Shown here in pieces: positions 23,801-35,740 of a stretch of 64,000 nucleotides of DNA. The stretch comes from Bubalus kerabau. Lineage: Eukaryota > Chordata > Mammalia > Artiodactyla > Bovidae. Made by a program: the position numbers and the translations under genes. Location: the NCBI RefSeq assembly GCF_029407905.1, contig NC_073643.1, positions 29,044,001 through 29,108,000 on the forward strand, written 5' to 3'. The notes under the pieces were generated by a model. It was not told the DNA's origin and searched no databases. It was given only the letters and a program-made list of their open reading frames with translations. How positions within the stretch are numbered: the stretch's first letter is position 1; every line of letters starts with the position of its first letter.

Positions 23801-24700
23801 ATCCTGTCCTCTCAGGTGTAGAACTTTTGGTCTCTGTTCATGCTTGGCTTTTCCCTCTTTAAAAATAGTCTATCCTCATATAAATATTTTGAACAAAATT
23901 TTATAGAATATAAGTAACTTATTACTTATATAATAAAAGTAGCTACCCTCATATACATATTTTTGACCAAAATGTAACTGATTTATTACTTGGAAATATA
24001 TATGTCACTGCTTTATTTCTTTATGCTTTAGTTATATGCATTTTTATTCAAATTTTAAAGTAAAGCTATTTGAGAAGATCATATAATCAATTCAAACTAA
24101 TACCATGCTCAATTTTTGCACTAATTTTCTCTATGATTAAATATTGATAATACTTGTCAGCAACTGAGATCTAAAAATAAATCTCTCATTCTAATACATG
24201 GAGATTGCTTCAAGTGCTTCAGAAACTGCTGTTAAGAGCCTTCAAGCACCTTTTATGAATTGATTTATAAAAGATAATCTGTATGCCAATCGAAAATTGT
24301 TTTTATCTCTTCTTTAAATCAGTCTTCTAAGGAGAGATTTCTTAGGCAACTTATATTGAGGTAATTTGAATACAAGAAGAACGGTGCAAGGATTGGAGCC
24401 TAACAAGAGGCCAGTATGTAAGGATCCTGATTGATTACTTAATTTCAACTGACCTCTGCCCTTCCACCTGTTGAGTGACCTTACTAAAGCTCATAATTAT
24501 GTGATCTTTCCCCCAATCTATGCTATATCTCAGGCCACAAGTTTTGAGGTTGCCCATAATGTTTTATTAAAATTATCAATTATGTGTCATTCTTAGTTAA
24601 TGACTAGACAATGCTTTCAAGGGCAGGGAGAGCATTTTATGTTTGGAGTCATCTAAACCTAGCAATACCTCTAGTGCTTACAGTTGGTGAATTTAGAATG

Positions 24701-24786
24701 TACTGGGTTGTCAGAAACGTTTATTTGCATTTTTCTGGAAGACATTATAGGAAAACCCAAATGCAATTTTTGGCTAACCCAGTGTA
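24701..24786. mobile_element. Mariner-type MITE
   Basis: tactgggttgtcagaaacg at the left and ttttggctaacccagtgta at the right are imperfect inverted repeats. The interior tttgcatttttctggaag / ataggaaaacccaaatgcaa is also self-complementary. This is the pattern of the small mariner-derived hairpin elements of ruminants. No transposase is present. Confidence 0.7.
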
Positions 24787-24824
24787 TGAGTTTTCAGTGG
24801 CCCTTAGCCATTTGTTGCCTGTGT

Positions 24825-24956
24825 GCGTGTGCGTGCTCAGTTGTGGGTTGCCACTTCCTACTCCAGGGGATTTTCCCACCCCAGGGATCGAACTCATCTC
24901 TTACACCTTCTGCATTGGCAGATGGATTCTTTACCGCTGCACCACCTGGAAAGCCC
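24825..24956 (-). mobile_element. Bov-tA SINE with internal deletion
   Basis: Reverse copy in which the middle of the body is missing: gtgctcagttgtgggttgcc runs directly into the head-proximal half. Confidence 0.75.
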
Positions 24957-25104
24957 CAATTTATTGGGTATAACTTAATAGAAGACAATTTGGCATGTTA
25001 TTTCTAATTTAAAAAAAAATATGTAGTTTTGTTTGAGAACTGTAAATGGTGTCAGATATATGGATTTTTTTTTTTCCTACAATTTTATCATCAAGTTTTA
25101 GTAT

Positions 25105-25443
25105 GTGCTGTGCTGTGCTGTGCTTAGTCGCTCAGTCATGTCCGACTCTTTGTGACCCAGTGGACTATAGCGTGCCAGTCTTCTCTGTCCATGGGCATTC
25201 TCCAGGCAAGAATACTGGAATGGGTTTCAATGCCCTCCTCTAGGGGATCTTCCCAACCCAGGGATCAAACCCAGGTCTTCCACATTGCAGGGCAATTCTT
25301 CCCCATCTGAGCCACCAGGGAAGCCCAAAAATACTAGAGTAGGTAGCCTATCCCTTCTCGAGGGAGACTTCCCAACTTGGGAATCAAACCAGGGTCTCAT
25401 GCATTGCAGGCAGATTCTTTACCAACTGAGCTACCGGGAAGCC
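25105..25443 (-). mobile_element. Dimeric Bov-tA SINE inserted as one unit
   Basis: A complete reverse Bov-tA (25105-25322) fused to a second half unit (25323-25443). The whole is flanked by caagttttagtat at 25092-25104 and 25444-25456, so both parts arrived together. Confidence 0.9.
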
Positions 25444-26971
25444 CAAGTTTTAGTATATCTAATGCTTTAAAGCTGTAGGAACTATATGTTAAGTTTAATC
25501 CTAATCACTTGGGCTTGCATCTTCCTTTCAAGGTTTTTTCTGAAAATTGACAACTGCTTTCCAGGAAAAATGCACATACACCTATCCATGAGCCCAGTAT
25601 TTTACATGAATTTAAGGGGTCATTGATATAAATATAAAAATATATAAATATACATGCATATATACATGCACATATATGGGGAAAATATCTAGCATAATAT
25701 TACTGTGGCATTTTGTGATTATTATTGGAAAACATGAGATTTTATATTTTACTACTCATTTTTTAAAGAAATAATTTTATAGTTGATCATTTAAAAGAAA
25801 AAACAAAGCAAAATGCAGCTTTAGGTGTATTTTTCTCAGAGAACTGAAATGGGTTTGCCCTATGCAGCCTATAAACACATTTTGTTTGTCCACACATCAT
25901 TTTTAAAAGATGGAGCCAACTCTTCACTTAGGACAATTTGACATTAAAAGCAGGATTTCTGCTTTCTTTTATAAAAAGACCTGTAAACACTGGGTCCACG
26001 TTCTCCCCATCAGCCAGAGCTGAGCCGAGGTTCCATTACAAAGATGAGACTTGCCTGTCTTTTTTCCACAGACCCCACAAGTTTCTATTGCCTTCATGAC
26101 TCTGATGGCTAGGGTTTGATTGCCATTTTCATGGTGCTTAAGCAACTGTTTACTTACTCAAATTATAAAAATGGTTTCTTGTTTTCATATTTTGCTGTCA
26201 AAGTAGAACAATGAAAATCAAACCGAAGGGCACATATAACAGGAAAACCTGAGGAATAGTTTGGTAACTTTCTTGCTGCTGTTGGTTTTGTCTCTTTTTT
26301 TACTTAGGAAGGGTACAAACTGTCTACCAAACATAGCCAAACTTCATTGCATAAATTGGAGTTCACTGGGGAACATGTCTTATTATGGTTATCTCTTCTA
26401 CCCTTATTTCTTTAATTTATCAAATACTCTGATAATTTACTTTTATATTTTTATACCGTGAATGTAAATATATATATTTATAAGAAGTTTCAGATCATAT
26501 TATACAATTCAGTATAATGAAATACAAATAAAATATTTCAATATATCCATAAATTTACCTACTACCTGCATTCCTGTTCTCTGCAGCAGCTCTGCCTGCA
26601 CAGGGGGACTTGGCAACACTTAGCTATCACTGTAGGACAAGCCAGTGGACAGTCCTGGCTTTTTGATGGTCTTTGCTCTGACAAGTCGGTTTCTTCATAG
26701 AAGGAATCTTCACAATCCTTTAGAGTTTAAGCATAGCTGTCAGCCTTCTGGAGTAGAACTTGGGCCATGTTGATTAGGATCTGAGAAAGAGGAGCAGCTC
26801 ACTCTATTAGAAATGCAGATTTCCCTTCATTTTCCCATTTATAAGGCTATGGTCTAGCAGCATGTAGCACTTACTCTTTGAATTTATATGGTTTATTTGC
26901 ATACTTAATATCTGTCTCCTCTGGGGTCCCTTTTCTTTCACCTCTGTGAGCCTAAAGCAGCGCCTAGCACA

Positions 26972-27167
26972 CTGCCTGCATGCTAAGTCACGTCCAGCTC
27001 CTTGCGAAGACCCATGGACTGTAGCCTGCCACGATCCTCTGTCCATGGGGTTTTCCTGGCAAGGATACTAGAATGGGTGGCCATTTCTTCCTACAGGGGA
27101 TCTTCCCAACCCAGGGATTGAACCCTCCTCTCCTGTATTGGCAGGGAGATTCTTTATCACTGAGCCA
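26972..27167 (-). mobile_element. Bov-tA SINE inserted in an L2/MIR-type relic
   Basis: Flanked by cctagcaca at 26963-26971 and 27168-27176. The flanks join to form a cctagcacatggtagg stretch typical of old L2/MIR 3' ends. Confidence 0.85.
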
Positions 27168-27315
27168 CCTAGCACATGGTAGGAGGTCCTTAATAACTAC
27201 TTGTGGAATAACTGACGAAGTACATAAATTACAGTGCCCGTGTTAGTGTAAATCATTTAATGTAAGGATGCTGTTTTGCCAGCCCTCCGCATCTTTTATG
27301 TTTTCTGTCTGCCAG

Positions 27316-27502
27316 GTGAGGTACTGGAATAATGGAGGAGAAGAGGAACCATCAAGCAAACTGAAAGTGGCAGGAAATGTGACATCAGCCAGACTCCGAG
27401 GCTTGAAGAGCAACCTGGCATATTACACGGCTGTCCGGGCTTTCAACAGCGCTGGTGCCGGTCCCTTTAGTGCCTCAGTTAATGCAACCACCAAGAAAAC
27501 CC
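27316..27502 (+). CDS. CNTN3: CNTN3 exon: second half of FN3 domain 3
   Basis: It encodes VRYWNNGGEEEPSSKLKV, AGNVTSARLRGLKSNLAYYT and AVRAFNSAGAGPFSASVN, ending ATTKKT. There are two N-glycosylation sequons (N-V-T and N-A-T). The exon is isolated between 13.6-kb and 20.6-kb introns and closely flanked by retroelements: a Bov-tA SINE ends about 150 nt upstream and an L1 tail begins about 95 nt downstream. The acceptor gtctgccag|GT is strong. The donor ACCC|GTACGT has C at -1, weaker than the other donors here. Confidence 0.92.
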
Positions 27503-27595
27503 GTACGTACATTCTGATATTTTATTTTTTTATTTTTTTTTAGGGTCTCTCTGTTATTTAATTTTCTTCTTTATTCTCCATTTTTCTTTCCTTTC

Positions 27596-27682
27596 TTTTT
27601 TTTTAATTTAAATTTATTTATTTTAATTGGAGGCTAATTACTTTACAATACTGTATTGGTTTTGCCATACATCAACAAGAAT
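27596..27682 (-). mobile_element. Very short L1 3'-end fragment
   Basis: The stretch ttggaggctaattactttac...ttttgccatacatcaacaag matches the terminal ~80 bp of the L1 3' UTR seen at position 30 onward. A T-rich run precedes it. It lies about 95 nt downstream of the exon at 27316-27502. No clear duplication is visible. Confidence 0.7.
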
Positions 27683-28797
27683 CAGCCATATTTTAAATGG
27701 CAAAAAACATACTTTCCATTTAAAAATAATAGTCTTCTTTATTATTCTAGATGGACAACCTAAGTCCATAAGCCCATTGGATTCTGTAAAGCCAGCTCAA
27801 ACTCAGAGGCACACATACATGTCTTCCTGACTCCCCTAAATCTTTGATTAGAAATTCCATGTGAATATGAATGTGTACCTTTTGAAAAATGTTCGTGTGG
27901 GATGTTCAGTCAAGTCTATCCACTTTTCTTTTAAAAATGTGATCACACTAATTGGTCTGTTTCATGTATTTTTAGGTCTGCAAAGCTTGAGGATATTTGA
28001 TAAGCATGAATAACTTAAAGCTTAGGCCAAACAATCAAAAGGAATTTTTTTTTCTTCTTTCCTACATTATTCGAAAGAGGGCAGTGTACAATAAAGGGTT
28101 ACCATCCAAAGATGTTGGTCCACGTGAATATATAGATTTTTGTAAAAATCTGACCAGAGATATCAGTCAGTGTTGCCTTCAACGCTGAGTCTTTGGTAAC
28201 TGCATTCACAGGTGCATTCACAAACACCAGTCATAAGCTATACATTAACCTGGCTTGAAGTTAGGCTACGAGAAAACCAGTGGTTTGCAGCTTGACTGCT
28301 GTTCACATATATTCCCACGAGACTGAGAGCAGCCAGTGTCTGTGTACTCACTGTCTGCAGTGCGGCCACTTGAGCTACACTGTCATCATCACAGCCACCG
28401 AGAACATTTTATGTCCACATGTTTGACATGTATTTCCACATCTACACTTCAGACCTACCACATTAAGATAGGTATCATTTCTCTTTCTTTTTTAAAGGTG
28501 AGGAATGTGAGGCATGAAGGGATTAACTTTAATTTTACCATAATGATGTATTACTTTGACTTGCAGAAAACAATTTTTCTTCTAAGTTTATTCCCAAAAT
28601 TAATTAACTCAGTAAAAATGTTTTTAAACTTGCTGTATATGGGAATGAAATAGTTATTTTGCTTGATCACCAACTTCATTTAATCCTATTTCCATATATA
28701 ATTCCCAGATTTTCATTGGCTGGCTAAAATGGCTAAGAACAAAGATAGTATAAAATGTAATTGTATTGGCTAGTATTGTGGGTAAATTAAAACATAT

Positions 28798-28988
28798 GTT
28801 AGTCACTCAGTCGTGTCTGACTCTTTTGGGACCCCATGGATTATAGCCCACCAGGCTTCTTTGTCCATGGGATTCTCCATGCAAGACCACTGGAGTGCCA
28901 CACCCTTCTCCAGAGGATCTTCCTGACCCAGGGATCTCCCATATGCAGGCAGATGCTTTACCATCTGAGCCACCAGGGAAGATCTAAG
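28798..28988 (-). mobile_element. Bov-tA SINE with 11-bp target-site duplication
   Basis: Flanked by ttaaaacatat at 28787-28797 and 28989-28999. Confidence 0.88.
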
Positions 28989-29798
28989 TTAAAACATATA
29001 TATAAAGATAATTCTAGAGATTTCCTGGTCAGTCCTGGGTCAGGAAACTAAGATCCTGCATGCCATACAGTGTGACCAAAAAGTGAAAAACAAACAACAT
29101 AATTCTACTACTTTGGATTTTTTTTAACCAGTGTTAATTTGATTAGGAAAGTCCATATGGTTACTTTTGTATTAATATTATCTATAAAAAAGAGTGTGGA
29201 GTAAAAGTTTAGCAATAAAACACTTTAATCCCTTTAAGCAGCATGCATTTACAAGCAGCCATCTAATGTGATAATTAATTGTCCTTCACTAATTATTAGG
29301 AGAAGCCTGACCCAATCTCTTATTTATAGCACATGGTTGGGGTTTAGACCATGGAACATATAGATGTGACAACAAGCTAAAAATATTCTGCATTTAGAAC
29401 TTCTCACTAAGTATGTTTGGTATTCCTAATAACACTTGTGAATTAGTAAGATTTAAATACACATCATTATTTATATATTCAAAGCACAGTATTAATCAAA
29501 ATTTCTGATTGCACAAATATATGCAAACAGAGTTATCTGGTTCTTTCATCTGACTTAATAATTGATGTGATTACTCACTAAGAAATTATGATTGTAAAAG
29601 ACAGTGTGACATCATCATGGAATCAGTGAAGAGCTTCGTAAATTGGTTAGACAGAAGGAAGAGATTGATTATAAATCAATAGGAATATCATGGTAATGCA
29701 CAGTGAGTGAAATAAAATTTTAAAAGGAAGCAAAACCCCTTTGAAATTTAAAGATAGCTTATAAATACCCTATCTAAAGTAGAAATTTGCAGGTACAA

Positions 29799-29817
29799 TA
29801 ATGATGATGATGATGAT
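29799..29817. repeat. (GAT)n microsatellite
   Basis: About five GAT/ATG units are visible. Confidence 0.8.
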
Positions 29818-30589
29818 TTTAATGACTAGCAATTTAGAGAGCAATTTCCAGTCACTGTTCTAAGTGTGTTTCATGTATTGATTCTTCATACTCACAGTAA
29901 CACCATGACTTGGAAATTATTAGTAGTCTCACACTTTATGGAGATGACTTTGCTGAGACATTATATAACTATATTTATAATTATATGAGAGGTTATATAA
30001 CTCCATGAGATCACAGAGTAAATAGCCAGAGAGCCATACAAATTAGTCTTAATCACTGTACTACCTTTTCTTTCAACCATATAATTAGAATGTTCATGTC
30101 ATACATAGCACCAGTGTTTATTGGGAGTTTACTTTGTGTTTAGGAACCAGGTAAGGTGATCAGAGATAGACAGAACTTCTGTGCTCATGGAGCTGGAGCG
30201 TGATGGAACTTCCAACAATTGAATAATATCTGCCTGAATATGATACATTCCTACTGCCATAATTTAACTGGAATTTGTCTGTGGGGCTGTCAGTGTTATT
30301 AAAGAAAGTTTTCTTATGCTGAGTGGGAAATTCATAGAGATAATTAAAATCCCGTAACTATTCAAAGATTGTATATAAAGACCATTGTTAATTTTGAAAT
30401 TTTACGGTAATACTTTTTCAAATATTTCAAAATAACAAATAAGAAAATCTTTTAAAAGTATTTCTGACAGCTCTCAATAGTCATCCTAACCTTTAATGTG
30501 GTATTAGCTTGAAATCCTAGTTAAGAACTTTGATAAGGCTTTTGTGATTATCATTATGAGGAGAATTATTGTCGTGCCTCAGGCATAAA

Positions 30590-30740
30590 GAATGAAAATA
30601 GCATCTTTGAGTCCTTCCTTGCTATCTGTCTTCTCCTCTGGATTGTAAACTTTATGGGGAAAGAGTCCTTCTGTGTCTTGTTTACCCAGCCCCAGTGCCC
30701 AGCATGGCTCTGAGGGTCACTCATTAAATGTTGAGTGGGT
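30590..30740 (+). repeat. L2-type 3' end relic
   Basis: attgtaaactttatggggaa...tgtgtcttgtttacccagcc...tcattaaatgttgag resembles the terminal part of L2. Confidence 0.6.
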
Positions 30741-31365
30741 GGCTAGATGGATGAATGAAATCTAAAGAAGCCCATAAGTGTGAAGTACTATGTATTTCCT
30801 CTTGACTGAACATGATGAATTTAAAACTCCAAAATTTCTGGAGTCCTTCACCATCTTGCTTAGAATGTGCAAGTTTCATGTACTTGTAATCAGGGAATTC
30901 TGTATGCAAGGCTTTATATTCATACAGATCTTGGGTGATATTTTTGATTAATGTAAATAATACGAGGATTCTCAAGTTAAGTACTGCACGTGTAGCTTCC
31001 ATTAAGCAGTTAATTTCTGATATCCAAATACTTGTATTTTTTAAAGCATTTCTAAGTTAAACACTAATTAGCATCTTTAAATAAGATGGGTTTTTTTTAC
31101 TGGCAACCCAAAGAGAGCTAACTCTTAAGAACAACTTTTATCTAAAGGTGCTGATGAGGGAAAATTTCAGATGGCATATAAATGATGAAATGATGTGGCT
31201 TCTGAAAGGAGACATGTATATTGAGAAGTTTATGTTTGGAGATTCAAGAAAGAATGTGGAGGCCACATATTCTGCTTTGTATGACTGAAAAGTCAGGTGT
31301 TAATTCTGGCTTTCATTGTGGGTAGATTCAGCTCTTTGCATCCTTGAGAATCATCCATTATCTCA

Positions 31366-31676
31366 AATTGACTGTCAGTCATATCTGACTCTTTGTGACT
31401 CCATGGATTGCAGCCCGCCAGGCTCCTCTGTCCATGAAATTCTCCAGGCAAGAATACTGGAGTGGGTAGCTGTTCCCTTCTCAGGTGATCTTCCCAACCC
31501 AGGGATCAAACCCAGGTCTCCCACGTTGCAGGGAGATTCTTTACCATCTGAGCCACCAGGGAAGCCCAAGAATACTGGAATGGATAGCCTATCCCTTCTC
31601 CAGGGGAACTTCCTGACCCAGGAGTTAAACCAGGGTCTCCTGCATTGCAGGCGAAACTGAGCTACCAGGGAAACCC
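31366..31676 (-). mobile_element. Dimeric Bov-tA SINE
   Basis: Same architecture as 25105-25443: a complete reverse unit followed by gaatactggaatggatagcc and a second head unit. No clear duplication noted. Confidence 0.82.
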
Positions 31677-31719
31677 ATTTCTAAAGCTAAATTATTTAAA
31701 TTATTCACCCCATTTCAAA

Positions 31720-32530
31720 CCTAGCCCTTCTACAGTATTCCCCCATCTTGGTGAATTCAATCCCATTATCTCATTTGCTCAGGCACAAAGTTTGGGTGGG
31801 GATCACTCTCAACTTTTCTCTTTCTCTTATACCCTACACCTGATCCAAAACCTGACTTCTACAAGAATCCACCACTTCTTAAGGCATTCACTGCGGCTGC
31901 CCTGGTACCCACTGGTACAGCCCTCACAGGGATCAGAGCAGTGGCCCTGGTCATTCAGCCCAGCTGCCTTTGCCTCCCTCAGCCAGAGTGGGAGTGATGG
32001 TGTCGCTTCTTTGCTCTGATCCTTCCGGTCACTTCCCATCCCACTCCAGATGAATGCTAAATCCTTAAAACATTGGACAAGGCCTGTATAATCCAACTTC
32101 AAATCCTACTTAGACTTGCTTGCTGCTATTTTCCACCCGACTCATTCCACTTTCCTTTCAGGGCCACTGCATTTGCTGTTTCCTCTACCGGGAAGGCTCT
32201 TCCTCTAGATGCCCATGTGGCACCCTCCCCCAGGCTCACATGTAACCTCAGTGCCCCCTGACTGCCATATTTAAAAGCACTGCACCTCATCTCCCAGCCT
32301 TCCCTCATCTTCCTTGCTGCTTTATTCCTGCTCATCACGCTTAGAGCCATCATACATGCTGTGGCATGTTCATATTTATTTTATTATTGTTTCACCAGTC
32401 TTCCTTGACTGAAGGGCAAACTCCTGCAGGGCAGAGATTTTCCCTGTTTTGATCATTGCTCTATCATTACTGTCTAAGTAATCATAGTTGGTGCCCTATA
32501 CGTATTTATTAAACCAACAAGACTATCTCT
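31720..32530 (+). mobile_element. L2 relic
   Basis: Follows the L2 3' region: gcatttgctgtttcctctac, ggaaggctcttcctctagat, acctcagtgccccctgactg, and the terminal gggcagagattttccctgtt. Moderately diverged and non-coding. Confidence 0.7.
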
Positions 32531-33392
32531 TGGCTCTGTTCCATGGTGGCATCATTCTCACCAGATACCCTCTTCAGAGTAACAGAATTTCCAATAAGCA
32601 CCTCCAAGCCCATTTCTATCAACTCAACATGCTGGGGAAATTGGGCAACTCCTTCCTGATTCCTGCACTCAGAGCCAAGTTGCATCCAGTAGGGAGAAAA
32701 CCTCAATTGGCCTGGCCTCTGTCACATGCCCAGATTCTCCCCTTGAGAAAACAGTGAAATTAAGTGGTGAAATCAGTTTTTCACTTGAATGTTCACATGT
32801 CCAAATGGAAAGCTCATCCGCATAAGTTGAGCCAAAATTAATTGCCTGGATTTAAGGAAGCCAATTAAGTGTGTCCTCAGGAAGTAAAAAGGAAATGTGA
32901 ATAAAACAAGCATGGAAAGAATGAGTCAGAATATGTCAGAGTCTGTTGATAAAATGAATATTCCTGCTTCAAATACCTAATTTGGAAATTCTGGAGTTTT
33001 TATAGGTACAATTTAATTATATAAGCAACCACTCTTAAGACTCAGGATCCATATATATATCAGTACAAGTCTTCTCATTTTAGATGATGATCCGCTTTCT
33101 CAATTTTTGCCATTTCTGTAGGCCTTCTCTACTAATGTGTACCTAGTATTTTTTCTTAAAAACTAACTAACTTCTCTTTTTACTTAAACTTAAAGAAAAT
33201 GAAAACTAACTTCCTGTGTAAGGAAACCAGCATCATTGGATGTTAAAAAATAATAAACAAATAACAATGACAAAATAATGAAAAGTAAGCTATTCTCCAT
33301 TTTAAATACTAGCAACATGGTCTTGTCTGTTCAGACATCTGAACCTGCTTCCTCTTTGTGATGTTAGCACTAAAGGAATATGAAGAACCTGT

Positions 33393-33605
33393 TGTTTTAA
33401 GTTGCTAAATCATATCCAACTCTTTTTTGACCCCATGGACTATATAGCCTGCCAGGCTTCTCTGTCCATGGGATTTCCCAGGCAAGAATACTGGAATGGC
33501 TTTTCATTTCCTTTTCCAGGGGATCTTCCCAGACCAGGGATTGAACCCATGTCTCCTGCATTGGAGGAAGGATTCTTTACCACTGAGCTACCAGGGAAGC
33601 CCATA
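33393..33605 (-). mobile_element. Bov-tA SINE
   Basis: Flanked by aagaacctgt (33383-33392) and aaggacctgt (33606-33615), one mismatch. Confidence 0.85.
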
Positions 33606-34208
33606 AAGGACCTGTGCATGCATTTGTGCTTATGGCCCCCAAATCCAGCTTTCTCTTGAAACCAATAAGACTAAAAGACAATACCTCTCCCAGTGACTAA
33701 ATATTATTTGTTGGCTTTTTTGTGTATCACATACCATGTATATATGTTTGTTTATGACATGCCACAGATCACACATACAGCATTAGAATATACTGTTTAC
33801 TAACAATGCACATGCCTCAGATTTAGACTTTTTTTTCCCCAATCTGTGGACTTCAGGAAATTGATTCCTGATTTTGTAAGCACTGAAGCAAGATAGCAAT
33901 ATAACAGTGAATTTAATCAGGATTCCATTAGAAGTTTCAGCTAATACAGAGTCAAATATTCCATTTGGACAACTTTATAAATCTTATGAACTTTACTTGG
34001 TAGGAGCTTTGGTACTTTTTTGAAAATTGGCCTACCTTGCCCATGAATACTCTAAAAATTTGTAAATGTTCTAATTATAGACTACAAATTTTCATGTTGA
34101 TATTATTCTAAAGGAGAGATTTTAGTTAAGGAAATCCCTGGTCATTTAAAAATGAAGAAAGGATTTCTTCCCTGACTTTCTAGATTAGACCCCAAGTAAA
34201 GTCTTTTC

Positions 34209-34433
34209 TAGACTTCCCAGGTGGTGCTAGTGGTAAAGAGCCTGCCAGCCAGTGCTGGAGACATAAGATACGCAGATTTGATCCCTGGCTTGGGCAAATC
34301 CCCTGGAGAAGGGCATGGCTACCTGTTCTAGTATTCTTGCCTGGAGAACACAATGGACAGAGGATCCTGCTTGTCCATAGGACTGCAGAGAGTTGGACAT
34401 GACCAAAGTGACTTAGCATGCACACATGCAGAG
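34209..34433 (+). mobile_element. Bov-tA SINE
   Basis: Forward copy from acttcccaggtggtgctagt to the cttagcatgcacacatg tail. A short cttttct repeat flanks it (34202 and 34434). Confidence 0.82.
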
Positions 34434-35740
34434 GCTTTTCTGAGTTTATGCTAAGAAGCAGGTGTTTTTGTTGGGTTTTTTAAAAATGGCATCAATTTCC
34501 TATGGTAAATAAATTTATAATTCAGTGATTTCAGGACAAATATATCTTCTTATTTGGGAAAAAGTGGCTTTTGGTGACTTGTTTTCTGTACCGTGTCATA
34601 TATTTTAGCAGTTTAATTACAAATGCTAATGTTTAACTCAAGTGAAATCCGAGTGGAAAGTATATCCTCAAGCTACCACTTATCATGTAAGTCAGCTCGT
34701 TACCATCAGGTAGTCAAGAAATCTATTGAGTTTTGCCCTAAGTCACAGCAAACAGATGTTCTTAAAAGTCCATGTTTTGAAAGTCAGTGCCAACTTCCCT
34801 ATTATCCACACTATGAAGATATCACTACTGAAAATTCTTGACAGCAATATTCTTTAACAACCTCTACTTTTTATAAATAAAGGAAAACATTCATTGCCAA
34901 AAATTGGAGGAAAGTAGAAGAAAGTAATCACCCATAAACCTATCACTCAGAAAGACCATTTTAAAATTGTTCTTTCTTTCCAGACTTATGTTCTATGAAG
35001 TATTTCTCTTAGTGGCGGTTTTGCCATGTATTTAGTTACTTGGTATCAGAACTTTCACTAGGTCATTAATAATTTTCATAAATATGTTAGTGTATGTATA
35101 ACATTCCATTGTGATAATGCGCCACAGTTTAACCATTTTCCTATTGGTAGACATGTCTTATATTTCTAGCTTCATCCAATCAACAGCCTTGTAATCACCT
35201 GTATGCAGTCAAGTGGCTGCAGACTTAGTAAAACTTTCAGAGATGGTGTTGAGGAGTCTGATAAGCAGATATATGGAGGATATCATTATAGGTGCTAAAA
35301 AAATGATAATAATAAAAGCCTTTGACATGATATTATTCTTGTCACATAACATTTGAAATTACTGAAATAATGCTGCAGCCTATCAATTAGTGTCACTGTG
35401 CCGCATTTCTACTAGAATTAGTTTTTATCATTTTCTTTCTATTTTACTGTACTGCCAATACGGTAGAGATTGAGTTGACAAGGGAAAAATCTACAGGTTA
35501 TGAAAGTTGAGATATGATTACACAAATTTCAAAATGTAGATCATATATCAAGTTCGTTTTAATAAAGTGTAAAGTGTGGAACTCAGCCAGCCTTCTGGGT
35601 TGGGTTTCTAACCAAATGGAACTGAAAAATAAAACTGGAATTCCTAAGAGAGATGCCATCAACTCTCTCCTGCCCATTTTTGCTTCAGTACCTAACTCCA
35701 TGCAGGTACAAAAATGCACTGTGTTTCATCAGAGCTGCTT

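Larger units (their letters stand above)
13753..27315 (+). other. Large CNTN3 intron inside FN3-3 (13.6 kb)
   Basis: A repeat-rich intron with about a dozen Bov-tA/BovA2 SINEs, a truncated BovB, an old L1 (about 23190-23800), a candidate LTR (about 19650-20340) and a mariner MITE (24701-24786). Stretches with nothing recognised: 13760-14900, 15300-16050, 16260-16850, 17480-17960, 18190-18830, 20350-21000, 22560-23180, 23810-24700, 25460-26960. No coding exon was found in it. Confidence 0.8.
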
